From Rhodococcoides corynebacterioides (GTDB taxonomy: Bacteria > Actinomycetota > Actinomycetes > Mycobacteriales > Mycobacteriaceae), in assembly GCF_019834675.1 (NCBI RefSeq), contig NZ_JABUBU010000001.1:62001-126000 (forward strand): a stretch of DNA of 64,000 nt, written 5' to 3'. This document shows positions 1 through 8,573 of this stretch, in pieces (within the stretch, counting starts at the first letter, position 1; every line of letters begins with the position of its first letter). A program made the translations under genes and the position numbers. The notes under the pieces are model-generated. The model made no database searches. It saw only the letters and a program-made list of their open reading frames with translations, and was not told the origin of the DNA.

Positions 1-615
1 ACCACTGTCCTCGCCGCCGCGGCGGTCGGCATCACCCTCCTCGCCGGGTGTAGCGACGACGGATCGGACACGTCGATGGAGGGCCACTCGATGGGCTCGT
101 CCACCTCGATGGAATCCTCGTCGGCGCAGTCCGCGGATCCCGCCGCGAACTTCACCGACGCCGACGTCATGTTCGCGTCGATGATGTATCCACATCACGC
201 GCAGGCCGTCGAGATGGCCACCATGGTCGACGGGCGCACGACGAACCCGGAGATCGTCGCCCTGGCAGGGGAGATCGCCGCCGCCCAGAAACCCGAGATG
301 GAGCAGTTGACGTCGTGGTTGGCGCAGTGGGGTCAGCCATCACCGTCGTCGGACGCGAACTCGATGGAAGGTATGGACCACGGATCGGGCAGCGGGATGA
401 TGACCGCACAGGACATGGACTCGCTGATGGCCGCGTCGGGTGCTGACTTCGACCGGCAGTGGCTGACGATGATGATCGCCCACCACCAGGGCGCGGTCAC
501 GATGGCGGAGAAGGAGATCGCTGACGGCTCCAATGCTGACGCGGTCGCGATGGCCCGCACCATCGTCGAGACGCAGAACGCCGAGATCTCGCGTATGCAG
601 CAGCTCCTGGGCTGA
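1..615 (+). CDS. DUF305 lipoprotein, 5' end outside window
   Basis: The reading frame is open from base 1, so the start codon lies upstream of the window. The first visible residues are a hydrophobic signal peptide ending in the lipobox LLAGC, with the Cys about residue 17 of the visible part, so this is an exported lipid-anchored protein. The mature part is rich in Met and His and holds two DUF305 motifs, MMYPHHAQAVEMA and MMIAHHQGAVTMAEKE. DUF305 proteins are commonly found with copper-resistance genes, and Met/His-rich surfaces suit metal binding. It faces the CopB-type ATPase gene convergently across a strong hairpin. A role in periplasmic or cell-wall copper handling is inferred from sequence composition and context. 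Confidence 0.85.
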   Translation, partial: TTVLAAAAVGITLLAGCSDDGSDTSMEGHSMGSSTSMESSSAQSADPAANFTDADVMFASMMYPHHAQAVEMATMVDGRTTNPEIVALAGEIAAAQKPEMEQLTSWLAQWGQPSPSSDANSMEGMDHGSGSGMMTAQDMDSLMAASGADFDRQWLTMMIAHHQGAVTMAEKEIADGSNADAVAMARTIVETQNAEISRMQQLLG

Positions 616-659
616 CCGAGAACCCGGCCGGAACCGCAGTTTCGGGTCCTGTTCGACGA

Positions 660-701
660 ACGACGCAGCCCCGCATCGATGTCGATGCGGGGCTGCGTCG
701 T
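660..701. terminator. Bidirectional hairpin between DUF305 gene and copB
   Basis: A perfect 20-bp inverted repeat (660-679 against 682-701) with a 2-base loop lies between two convergent genes. It can end transcription from both sides. There is no long T tract, which is usual for high-GC actinobacterial terminators. Confidence 0.8.
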
Positions 702-716
702 GTCGGAGGGTGCAGG

Positions 717-2777
717 TCAGTCCTGCGGGGTAGCAGTGCCGGGCCGGAGGTCGAGTCGGCGGAGCAGTTGGGCGTTGGCGGCGACGATGATCGTCGACAG
801 GGACATCAGTATCGCTCCGACGGACATCGGCAGGACGAACCCGATGGGTGCGAGCACACCGGCGGCCAGCGGCACGGAGAGCAGGTTGTATCCGGCGGCC
901 CACCACAGGTTCTGCTTCATCTTCCGGTACGCAGCGCGGGAGAGGTCGACCACCGACAGCACCGAGCGGGGGTCGTCACTGGCGAGGATCACCCCGGCGG
1001 ACGCGATCGCGACATCGGTGCCTGCACCGATGGCGATGCCGACGTCGGCGCGGGCGAGGGCGGGGGCGTCGTTGACACCGTCACCGACCATCGCGACCTT
1101 CCTGCCCTCGTCCTGCAGGTCCGCCACCCGCTGCGCTTTGTCCTCGGGGCGCACCCCGGCGAAGTAGCGGTCGATACCCAGCTCACCGGCGACCGAGGCG
1201 GCGACCGCGTCGGCGTCGCCGGTGATCATGACCACCTGCACCCCACGGGCGTGCAGGTCGGCCACCGCGGCGCGGGACTCGGGACGGATCTCGTCGGCCA
1301 GTTTCAGCGCTCCGATCACGGCGCCGTCGCCGAGGACATGCAAGATGATCGCCCCGTCCTGCCGCCACCGATTCGCCACACCGAGCTCGGACCGGTGCTC
1401 CTGCTCGAGCATCGCCGGACCACCCACCCGCACGGCGGCGCCGTCGACGACCGCGGACACCCCGACCGCGGGGGAGGACCGGAAGTCCTGTGCACGAGAG
1501 ACATCGAGCCGACGGCTCTCGGCGGCGGCGACGATCGCGCGTGCCAACGGATGCTCGGAGTCCGCTTCCGCGGCGGCCGCCAGCGCCAGCACGTCGTCCT
1601 CGGTGCGTCCCGCGACGGCCTCGACGCCGGTGACGGCGGGTTCGCCGCGGGTGAGAGTGCCGGTCTTGTCGAACAGCACGGTGTCGACGGTGCGCATGGA
1701 TTCGAGTGCGAGGCGGTCCTTGATCAGGACGCCGCCGCGTGCGGCGCGTTCGGTCGCGATGGACACCACCAACGGAATCGCCAGGCCCAGCGCGTGGGGG
1801 CAGGCGATGACCAGGACGGTGATCGTGCGCACGACCGCGTCGTCGGGGGAGCCGAGGACGGTCCAGGCGGCAGCGGTGAGAACGGCCGCGCCGAGGGCGA
1901 ACCAGAACAGCCACGCCGCGGCGATGTCCGCGATGCGCTGCGCCCGCGACGTCGAGTTCTGCGCGTCGCTGACCAGTCGGCGGATCCCGGCGAGAGTGGT
2001 GTCCTCCCCGATGGCGGACACCCTCACGCGGATCCCGGAATCGGTGGCGACGGTGCCGGCGACGACGGTGTCCCCGTCGCTACGGCGCACGGTGCGCGAC
2101 TCGCCGGTGATCATCGACTCGTCCATGCTCGCCGCCCCGGAGACGACGACACCGTCGGCCGGTACCCGGCCGCCGGGGCGCACGACCACCACGTCCCCGA
2201 CCTGCAGATACGCCGGATCCACGACCGTCACCTCACCATCGGCGTCGACCCGCTCCGCGGTGTCGGGCAGCAACGCGGCCAGCGAGTCCAGCGCCGACGT
2301 CGTCTGCGCGAGCGATCGCATCTCGATCCAGTGCCCCAGCAGCATGATCACGATCAGCAGTGCCAGCTCCCACCAGAAGTCGAGCTGATGATCGAGCAGA
2401 CCGACGCTCGCACCGAGAGACGAGACGAACGCGACGGTGATCGCCAACGCGATCAACAGCATCATTCCCGGTGTGCGGCTGCGGATCTCGCCGACCGCAC
2501 CGGTGAGAAACGGGGAGCCACCCCACACGAACATGACCGTGCCCAGCACGGGGGACACCCACCCGATCCAGGAGCTGTCCGGCAGTGAGTACCCGAGGAT
2601 CATCGCGAACATGTCCGACGCTGCGATCACCGGAACCGCCAGGACGACCATCACCCAGAACAACCTGCGGAACTGGCCTGCATGATCGCCGTGGCCGCCG
2701 TGGCCGCCGGCCATGTCGTGATGGTCGTGATCGTGCGAACTGTCCGTCCGGACGGTGGCCGGTGATGACTCGATCAT
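717..2777 (-). CDS. copB: CopB-type copper-translocating P-type ATPase (P1B-3)
   Basis: A 686-residue heavy-metal ATPase that would export copper across the membrane at the cost of ATP. The N-terminus is His-rich (about residues 13-32, repeated HDHDHHD and GGHGGHG), as in CopB proteins. The sixth-helix ion motif is CPH (about residue 326) rather than CPC, the P1B-3 signature. The phosphorylated Asp is in DKTGT near residue 370, SEHPLA is the nucleotide-binding HP motif, GDGVND lies near residue 564, and the last helices carry PMSVGAILMSLST. I chose the ATG at 2777 because GAGGAA stands just upstream; an in-frame extension to 2858 lacks this. A CsoR-like operator lies about 120 bp upstream. 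Confidence 0.93.
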   Translation of the reverse strand: MIESSPATVRTDSSHDHDHHDMAGGHGGHGDHAGQFRRLFWVMVVLAVPVIAASDMFAMILGYSLPDSSWIGWVSPVLGTVMFVWGGSPFLTGAVGEIRSRTPGMMLLIALAITVAFVSSLGASVGLLDHQLDFWWELALLIVIMLLGHWIEMRSLAQTTSALDSLAALLPDTAERVDADGEVTVVDPAYLQVGDVVVVRPGGRVPADGVVVSGAASMDESMITGESRTVRRSDGDTVVAGTVATDSGIRVRVSAIGEDTTLAGIRRLVSDAQNSTSRAQRIADIAAAWLFWFALGAAVLTAAAWTVLGSPDDAVVRTITVLVIACPHALGLAIPLVVSIATERAARGGVLIKDRLALESMRTVDTVLFDKTGTLTRGEPAVTGVEAVAGRTEDDVLALAAAAEADSEHPLARAIVAAAESRRLDVSRAQDFRSSPAVGVSAVVDGAAVRVGGPAMLEQEHRSELGVANRWRQDGAIILHVLGDGAVIGALKLADEIRPESRAAVADLHARGVQVVMITGDADAVAASVAGELGIDRYFAGVRPEDKAQRVADLQDEGRKVAMVGDGVNDAPALARADVGIAIGAGTDVAIASAGVILASDDPRSVLSVVDLSRAAYRKMKQNLWWAAGYNLLSVPLAAGVLAPIGFVLPMSVGAILMSLSTIIVAANAQLLRRLDLRPGTATPQD

Positions 2778-2897
2778 GTCAATTCCTCGATTTCGAAGGT
2801 GTTGCTGTGCAATGCCCTGTACCGGTCGGAGATTCGGATGTGCCGTAGTCCATCGCATCGCTGCGGTCGGCTACCCGCTGTGTCCTGCTCCGCATCG

Positions 2898-2914
2898 ATA
2901 CCCCCAGGGGGTAT
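2898..2914. promoter_or_regulatory. CsoR-like copper operator upstream of copB
   Basis: The 17-bp perfect palindrome ATACCCCCAGGGGGTAT matches the TACCCC-GGGGTA type of site bound by CsoR-family copper repressors. It is 121 bp upstream of the copB start. Copper induction of copB is inferred. No csoR gene is present in this window, so the repressor would act in trans or lie elsewhere. Confidence 0.7.
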
Positions 2915-2999
2915 ATAATTCAGACCATACGCCACTCGGTCGGCTGTGGGAAGGTGTGCCGTCTCACTCGGTCTCGGTTCCTGCACGCATCGGATCGTG

Positions 3000-3793
3000 C
3001 AGCTGACGCGATTCCGCACCCTTCTACGGCAGTATCGATGAACACCGGGATCACGATGGTGCCGACGGTTTTGTTCTCGGCCAACCGGATTGCCCGCCCG
3101 ACCGCCTGAACGATGCCGACCTCCGAGCCTCGTGGGTCGATGAAGGCGACACCGTCGAGGGTGGGGACGTCGACGCCCTCGGCGAGACATCTGGCGTTGG
3201 CCAGCACGCCGCGTTCGTCGTCGTCGAGTTGGCGGAGACGCTGAAGCTTCACGTGGCGTTCACCGGACGACATATCACCGGAGGCGAACCCGGCCACAAT
3301 GTTCCGGACGGTCGTTCTTCTGCAGGCATCCAGTCGAGAACGTCGGGCATCTCGGCGGCGAATCTCTGTGCTCGCAGCACCCGCGAATGGAAGCGATGAC
3401 CCGGCGGAGGTCATATTTGCGCATGGCTTTGGCCAGCCCGATCCGGCTGTGGTGTAACCGGTCCGTGGTAGCGATGAGGAGGCGATAGTCGAACCACTTC
3501 CTCGACGACTCGGAGAGGACCTTGTCGACGTCGCGCTTCGTGACGGCGTGATCGGGGCTCTACGCCTTAACCTGAACCGCCCAGGCCTTCCCGACACTGT
3601 CCTCGACCACGAGGTCGATGCCGGCGTCGCTGCCCCACCTGTGCTCCCAGTCGTCCCACAGCCAAACCTCCCGAACCGTGAGTCGGTAGTACGGGTCGTT
3701 CTCGAGGTACCACTTGCAGATGCGCTCGAACTGCCTGCCGCGGATGTGATTGTTTTCGGAGAGGCTGTCGTAAAGGGTAGCGAATGTGCCCAT
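3000..3793 (-). pseudogene. Remnant of Type ISP-like restriction enzyme (Mrr nuclease plus SF2 helicase)
   Basis: The start at 3793 opens with MGTFATLYDSL and continues through RGRQFERICKWYLENDP and GSDAGIDLV to WAVQVKA, the N-terminal Mrr-like nuclease with a GIDLV...QVK catalytic pattern typical of large single-chain Type ISP-like helicase-nuclease proteins. The frame then hits TAG where the family has Tyr (KAY), and the same frame continues with recognisable sequence (VTKRDVDKVLSES, YRLLIATTDRL). After a large internal deletion, helicase C-terminal motifs follow around 3060-3260: LDDDERGVLANARCLAEGVD, VAFIDPRGSEV and IVQAVGRAIR. Intact relatives have well over 1000 residues. Stop codon plus deletion make it non-functional. 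Confidence 0.8.
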
Positions 3794-4310
3794 TCCGAGA
3801 ACTTCAGCTGGCCGTACCGACTGGTTTGTCGCCCTCGCGTAACTACTCGAATGACTCCTCGGGACCGTTAGGGCGCAGATCCTGCGCCACACCACCCAGG
3901 AGTTGCGCGGATCAAACTAGTTGAGAGAGCTGGCGCGAGTACTTCCGACGAGCGTCCTCTGCGGCTCCGGCAGACCTCCGGTCGAGCTTGGCGGGTTGTC
4001 CTCGGAGGTGAGGTCGTTCCCACGCATTGCACTCGGCCGGTGTGGGCCTTCGTTCAGCCGCGTTTGCTAGTGACGCGATCGTGAAGCCGAGTCGCGACTC
4101 ATTGACGCGTGACCGCAACTGTCATGCGGCTGGACCCGCGTCTGCTGCCTTGTCGATCAACGAGATACGATGTTCACCAGGGTAATACGGACTAGTCGAG
4201 TTCGACGTAGGGGATTCTCGGTGTCACGAGAGTGTCACAAGTCTGGACTGACGGAGGTGGACCGGGGCGGACGCTGATGGACGAACACGCAGCTCAGACC
4301 GGGTTTCGTG
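3794..4310. other. Stretch without a recognisable gene
   Basis: I see no credible coding sequence here. The open phases have no ribosome binding site and no family signature. The right part contains scattered TGTCAC motifs (for example near 4222) that recur near 4533, on the other side of the tRNA-like repeat. Confidence 0.5.
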
Positions 4311-4390
4311 AGTCCAGGTGAATTCACCTGATCGGGCCGTCGAAGCCTTGTAAGCGAAAGGTCGTCAGTTCAATCCTGACAGGAGGCTCT
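4311..4390 (+). repeat. Direct repeat copy A, tRNA-Thr-like 3' half (possible att site)
   Basis: This 80-bp block matches 18901-18980 without gaps at 70 of 80 positions. Its right half looks like the 3' half of a tRNA-Thr gene: CTTGTAA resembles an anticodon loop (TGT), GTCAG-TTCAATC-CTGAC is a perfect T arm, and AGGAGGC is a plausible acceptor 3' strand. The matching 5' half and acceptor strand are missing, so it is not a functional tRNA. At its left end is the 16-bp perfect palindrome CAGGTGAATTCACCTG (4315-4330). tRNA 3' ends are the usual integration targets of mobile elements, so this may be one boundary of the catabolic island. Confidence 0.65.
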
Positions 4391-5050
4391 CGATATGCCT
4401 CTGACCAGCACGAATGCTCCGAAAGAGCCTGATCTCACCTCTCGTTTCACGACTTCCCCCGGTACGTCCGTGCAGGTCCGCCACGGTCCAGGTGCGTCCG
4501 GTCACCTGCGAGAACTGCCGAAATGCGGCTCGATGTCACGAGTTGTCACAACTCATTCGTAACTCGTTCGATGGACTCGGGTGGACGTCGGTGGTGGTGG
4601 GTGGACCTCGACACCGAAGAGTCCACGACAGTCTGCGGATGCCCGCGGACTTCCGTGGACGGGAACCACTCGCTTCACGTCCGGTTGCCAAGGGCGTGGA
4701 CGTGTGCGGACGTCAGTGGACGTGCGACGTTCGATTGCCGGAGCCTGGATCAACCGACAGTCACCGGGCCGAGCCATGTGGGTGGTCGTTGCTGTGACCA
4801 TTGGCAATCATTCGCCACGGCATAGCTGATCGGGTGTCTGAAAACCGTTGTGCAACAGCAGAGTTTGTGTCACTGGCGAGAATGGCGACAAACGTGCCTC
4901 GTTGGGCGCCGCAGCTCTACCGCCGGACGAGGTCACCGCACAGACTCTCGGGGACGACCACGTCACCCACTCCATGATCGACCGACTCGCTCGGATGCTC
5001 GGCAGGGCACCGTGGCCGCCGACACGCTCGTCCGGCGACACCAGGACAGC
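4391..5050. other. Non-coding stretch inside the left island boundary
   Basis: No gene is supported. Bases 4463-4502 match 18980-19019 in 34 of 40 positions, so the homology of the flanking direct repeats resumes after a 72-bp stretch (4391-4462) present only in this copy. Bases 4570-4740 are rich in short GTGGACG/CGTCCAC words without a regular period. Confidence 0.5.
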
Positions 5051-5128
5051 GAGGCGGTGAACATCGCCATCGGGATCCTCGCCGCCCGGCACGGCTGCAC
5101 CGTTGCGGTGGCCTCGGCGAGGTCTCGC
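5051..5128 (+). pseudogene. Possible ANTAR-domain fragment
   Basis: One plus-strand phase reads EAVNIAIGILAARHGCTV, which resembles the ANTAR core (IEQAKGILMARHGCS). Nothing before or after it continues the domain with confidence. It is a short degenerate stretch in a region full of gene debris, and the call is tentative. Confidence 0.3.
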
Positions 5129-5243
5129 CGTCGGGAGTCGTTGTGCCGACGAGTTGTTCGACGAAGTCCTTGACCAGGGAGTCCTTCAGACCGAAGACGA
5201 TGTCGTGGCCGAGAAGGTCGTCGCCGCGGCCGAAGATGTGCGT
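5124..5243 (-). pseudogene. Intradiol ring-cleavage dioxygenase C-terminal fragment
   Basis: About 40 codons read THIFGRGDDLLGHDIVFGL followed by KDSLVKDFVEQ and TPDGE. This is the pattern of the C-terminal part of catechol/hydroxyquinol 1,2-dioxygenases (HIF..GD.YL..DVVFGVK.SL). The metal-ligand core is absent. It lies downstream of the P450 gene on the same strand, so the cluster may once have held an intradiol enzyme. A short hydrophobic fragment of an unidentified membrane protein (5265-5405, broken by a frameshift) separates it from the P450 gene. Confidence 0.55.
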
Positions 5244-5411
5244 GTCCTGCGTTCGGGGCTCGGGAGATGACGAGCCAGAGGATAAGCGCCACCTCCGACA
5301 GGATCGTCGCCGCAAGAACGGCGCCATCCGCCCATGGTGTTGGCGAACGACCAGATGGTGCTGGTGGACAATGCGAATGCGCCGGTGGCGAAGGCGCCGA
5401 TGAGCTGGTCC

Positions 5412-6620
5412 CTATCTCAGTGACACGCGCAGCGGCAGGGATTTCCAGGATCGCATCGTGTTGTTGAGATGTCGCTCGGTTTCGCCCGCAAGGCTGATCG
5501 TGGAGATCCTCGCGGCCAAGGCCGTCAGAAGGACTTCGGCTTCCAGTCGGGCGACATGTTGCCCGACGCATCGATGGATTCCCATCCCGAAACCGACATG
5601 TCCTGAAGGATCTCGGGTCAGATCGTAGCTGTCGGGCGAATCCCACCGACGGGGATCGTGGTTCGCTGCACCCAGAGACAGTAAGACTTTGGCTCCGTCC
5701 GGCACATCTGTGCCGTCGATCGACATGTCGCGCGTCGCCGTTCGATGGAAGGTTTGAACAGGAGAATCCCATCTGATTGCTTCATCGAACGCCGTGCGTG
5801 CTCGAGTGGGGTCGTCGCGCAGACGCATCCATTGTTCAGGATGTGATGCGAGGGCGTACAGAACTGCCGCCAGACCACTCGCCGTGGTGTCGAACCCAGC
5901 TGACAGCAGGGACCGTACAAGGATCGGCGCCTGCTGTTCGGTGATGTCCCCGCGGTCGGCAGCGGACCACACCTGCGCGCCGAAACCGTTGTCTGTGAGG
6001 TTCTCGCGTCGGCAGTGAGCCATCGTCCACTCCACGGACCCAGCCTCGTGGACCTTCTGTGCACTGGCTTTCATCAGCGCGCTGTCGAGAGGTCCAACGG
6101 AGTTGAACACGAAGTCGCCCAGCGGCAGGAGATGTTCACGACCTGTATCTGGTATGCCGATCTCGTCGGCAAAAATTTTCAGTGGCAGCGCGTTCGAAAG
6201 AGCATCGATTCCGTCGAATTCCGTGGAGTCCGAGAGTAGTTCGTCCACCAAGCCCTCGGCGGCGATCGACCAGCTTGCTCGAAGTTGCTGGACGGCTGGT
6301 GCTCCGAGAATCTTCGACAGCACCAGGCGAGGCGCATCGTGGCGAGGCGGGTCTGCCTCGAGAAGGGGGCTCGGCGGTCGGATGGGCTTCTCGAAACGGA
6401 AGTTCGCAATGCCGACGCCGGCTGACGATTGGTACGACTGCCAGTCCGTGAGTGCTGCACTCACGTGGTCGAATCGACCCATTGCATAGACACCGTAGCG
6501 CTCGAGATAGACGACCGGGCCGGTCTCTCGCAGATGGCGATGGAATGTGGACGGATCGGCCAGGATCTCGAGGTCGTACGGGTCTGCGTCGCTCACCGGC
6601 GCTCGGGAGGATGTAGACAT
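5412..6620 (-). CDS. Cytochrome P450, CYP199-like (para-substituted benzoate O-demethylase type)
   Basis: A 402-residue soluble bacterial P450. The I-helix is LLSAGFDTTASG, the K-helix ExxR is EAIR, and the heme loop is FGMGIHRCVGQ with Cys351 as thiolate ligand. The overall pattern (VVYLERYGVYAMGR, SSAGVGIANFR, RPPSPLLEADPP, LVRSLLSAG, SPVQTFHRT, NNTMRSWKSLP) is that of CYP199 enzymes that O-demethylate 4-methoxybenzoates. The Arg and Ser of RPPSPLLE and the Arg-Ser of LVRSLL, which hold the substrate carboxylate in CYP199A, are kept. The ATG at 6620 is preferred because AAAGG lies upstream. It follows the reductase gene by 26 bp and is probably co-transcribed. The exact substrate is inferred. 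Confidence 0.88.
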   Translation of the reverse strand: MSTSSRAPVSDADPYDLEILADPSTFHRHLRETGPVVYLERYGVYAMGRFDHVSAALTDWQSYQSSAGVGIANFRFEKPIRPPSPLLEADPPRHDAPRLVLSKILGAPAVQQLRASWSIAAEGLVDELLSDSTEFDGIDALSNALPLKIFADEIGIPDTGREHLLPLGDFVFNSVGPLDSALMKASAQKVHEAGSVEWTMAHCRRENLTDNGFGAQVWSAADRGDITEQQAPILVRSLLSAGFDTTASGLAAVLYALASHPEQWMRLRDDPTRARTAFDEAIRWDSPVQTFHRTATRDMSIDGTDVPDGAKVLLSLGAANHDPRRWDSPDSYDLTRDPSGHVGFGMGIHRCVGQHVARLEAEVLLTALAARISTISLAGETERHLNNTMRSWKSLPLRVSLR

Positions 6621-6646
6621 ACGGTCACGCCCTTTCTGCTGTTGTC

Positions 6647-7618
6647 TCAGAGGTCCAGCACGAGCTTGTCGGAACAGGAGCTGGAGACGCACACGAACAT
6701 CGAAGTCTGCGAACGGTGTTCGTCGTCATCGAGAATCGAGTCTCGGTGGTCGGGACGTCCCGCGAGGACAGTCACCTGGCACGTACCACAGGTTCCTTCG
6801 CGACACGAGGAGAGAACGTTCACCCCGCACGCGCGGACGGCGTCGAGGATGCTGCTACCGGGCCGGACCGTCACGGTTCGGCCTGAACGGGCGAGTTCGA
6901 CGTCGAAGGGCGCATTGCGGACCGGGGCGCTGCGTTCTCTCGGGACGAAGCGCTCGGTGCGGAGCGTACCGAGCGGCCTGCCGGTGCAGAGTGCTTCCAC
7001 CGCATCGAGGAGTCGGCCCGGCCCACATGCGTACAACTTCGTGTCGAAACCGGCTTTCTCCGATATCCACTCGGCCAGAGGGAGCAGGCCACCGCGATCC
7101 TCCGGGACGATCGTGACATCGCCACCCATATGAGAGATGTCGTCCAGGTACGCCATCGCTCGGCGAGTGCGCCCACCGTAGAGCAGTCGCCACTCCGCGC
7201 CGAGTACCTGCGCTTGCCGGATCATCGGCAGAAGTGGCGTGATGCCGATGCCTCCGGCGATGAACGCATATTTCTGTGAGGGCACCATCGGAAAGTTGTT
7301 CCTCGGTCCTCCGATGCCGATATGGTCTCCCACTTTCACGTGGTCGTGGATCAGAGCGGATCCGCCGCGTCCCTCGCTCTCTCGCAGAACTGCCACGCGA
7401 TAGCTGTAAGGGTCCCACCGATCTCCGCACAACGAATACTGACGGGTCATTCCGTTCGGCAATATCAGGTCGATATGCGAGCCAGGCGTCCAGTCCGGCA
7501 GTCGTTGTCCGGAAGCGTGGCGGAGCGTCAGGGCGACGACATTCTCTGCGACCGTATTCTTTTCGCTCACGACATAGGGCGACTGCGCGGTCACGTTGCT
7601 CTGGAGTTTCAGGTCCAT
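6647..7618 (-). CDS. Phthalate-dioxygenase-reductase-type oxidoreductase (FMN, NAD, 2Fe-2S)
   Basis: A 323-residue PDR/VanB-family reductase. A flavin-binding barrel comes first (RQYSLCGD), then an NAD-binding domain (AGGIGITPLLPMI, YACGPGRLLDAVEAL), then a C-terminal plant-type ferredoxin domain with the 2Fe-2S cysteines C272, C277, C280 and C310 (CREGTCGTC and FVC). It passes electrons from NAD(P)H to a terminal oxygenase. No Rieske oxygenase is nearby; the CYP199-like P450 follows 26 bp downstream on the same strand, so it is the likely partner. AGGGGGAT stands upstream of the ATG at 7618. Confidence 0.88.
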   Translation of the reverse strand: MDLKLQSNVTAQSPYVVSEKNTVAENVVALTLRHASGQRLPDWTPGSHIDLILPNGMTRQYSLCGDRWDPYSYRVAVLRESEGRGGSALIHDHVKVGDHIGIGGPRNNFPMVPSQKYAFIAGGIGITPLLPMIRQAQVLGAEWRLLYGGRTRRAMAYLDDISHMGGDVTIVPEDRGGLLPLAEWISEKAGFDTKLYACGPGRLLDAVEALCTGRPLGTLRTERFVPRERSAPVRNAPFDVELARSGRTVTVRPGSSILDAVRACGVNVLSSCREGTCGTCQVTVLAGRPDHRDSILDDDEHRSQTSMFVCVSSSCSDKLVLDL

Positions 7619-7771
7619 GTCGGATCCCCCTGGTGTTCGAAGACATGTGGAGCGATCAAGTCGAAAGACCTGGATCGTGCGATGAGAGACTCGGGAACAG
7701 GCGTCGCCTTTCGTGTGACGTCCGGCCGGCAGCGACGCCGTGCTGCCCGTTTCGGTGGACCGGCACTGCCG

Positions 7772-8497
7772 TCAGGGCGCGAGGACAGACTGTGTCAGGA
7801 ATACAGCGATGTCCTGTCGGATCTGTGCGGCCACCGCAGCGGGGCGCGAGAGGAACGGGTTGTGTCCGGCGTCGAATCTGGTCGTCGTGGTGGTGTGCTC
7901 ACTCATCGACTGTTGAATCGAGGGGGGCAGCGCACGGTCCTGTTCGCAGAGAATGTAACTCGTGGGGACTGACTTCCAGATGGCATCCCGTAGGGGGTGT
8001 GCGGCCGAATCGAGACTCTGGTGGGTCAGGCGCCCGCTGTGTTCTGCAGCCCGCTCCGGGGGGAGGTCGTGGTAGAAGACCTCCTCCGGGTGGAGTGCAT
8101 CCATGTACCCCTCGCTGGGGTGGACATCCCACCAATCCGGAAGCCCGTGCTCCCCGGCGAGGTCTGCCACGGACTGGCCTACGTCCAGCACCCATGCAGC
8201 GATGTAGACCACCCCGATGACGTTGTCCAAGCCGCACAACGCCTGGGTTGTCGGTAGTCCTCCGTACGAGTGGGCGACCACGACCACCGGTTCGGTGATC
8301 GATCGGACCATCGAGCGAATGGCGTCGACGTCGTCGTCGAACGACCCGAGTTTCGCAGGGTCGTGTCCGGAGGAGGGGAGTTCGACAGCGTCGACAGTGT
8401 GGTCGGTCATCTCGGCTCGGAGGTCGTCCCACACCCACGCGCCGTGCCACGCGCCGTGAACGAGAACTACGGTCGGATTCTTCTGATCGTGCGTCAT
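7772..8497 (-). CDS. Alpha/beta hydrolase (EstC-like esterase)
   Basis: A 241-residue single-domain alpha/beta hydrolase. It starts with VVLVHGAWHGAWVW (oxyanion hole), has the nucleophile elbow AHSYGG, a CEQDRALPP segment with a likely catalytic Asp, and the His in DAGHNPFLSRP. These features match small esterases that act on aromatic esters. The ATG at 8497 is preceded by AGGAAA; longer in-frame extensions run into the transporter gene. It sits between the transporter and the reductase/P450 pair on the minus strand, so an ester-hydrolysis step at the entry of the pathway is plausible. Confidence 0.8.
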   Translation of the reverse strand: MTHDQKNPTVVLVHGAWHGAWVWDDLRAEMTDHTVDAVELPSSGHDPAKLGSFDDDVDAIRSMVRSITEPVVVVAHSYGGLPTTQALCGLDNVIGVVYIAAWVLDVGQSVADLAGEHGLPDWWDVHPSEGYMDALHPEEVFYHDLPPERAAEHSGRLTHQSLDSAAHPLRDAIWKSVPTSYILCEQDRALPPSIQQSMSEHTTTTTRFDAGHNPFLSRPAAVAAQIRQDIAVFLTQSVLAP

Positions 8498-8573
8498 GAC
8501 AGTCCGTTTCCTAGGGGCGAGGGGATGGTTGCGGTGCAAGGCTTGCGACATCACGTCGCGACAGCTGCGATGG

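Noticed and set aside
768-2588. A 606-codon plus-strand frame over copB
   Set aside because: Antisense shadow of the P-type ATPase, whose motifs are complete on the minus strand.
4311-4390. A functional tRNA-Thr gene
   Set aside because: Only a T arm and acceptor 3' strand are convincing; no D arm, no matching 5' acceptor strand and a weak anticodon stem.
4560-4760. CRISPR-like or iteron array of GTGGACG words
   Set aside because: The words are short, unevenly spaced and on both strands; no repeat-spacer period.
4911-5327. Intact protein in the region right of the left repeat
   Set aside because: Recognisable pieces lie in different frames and strands and each is incomplete, so they are fragments.
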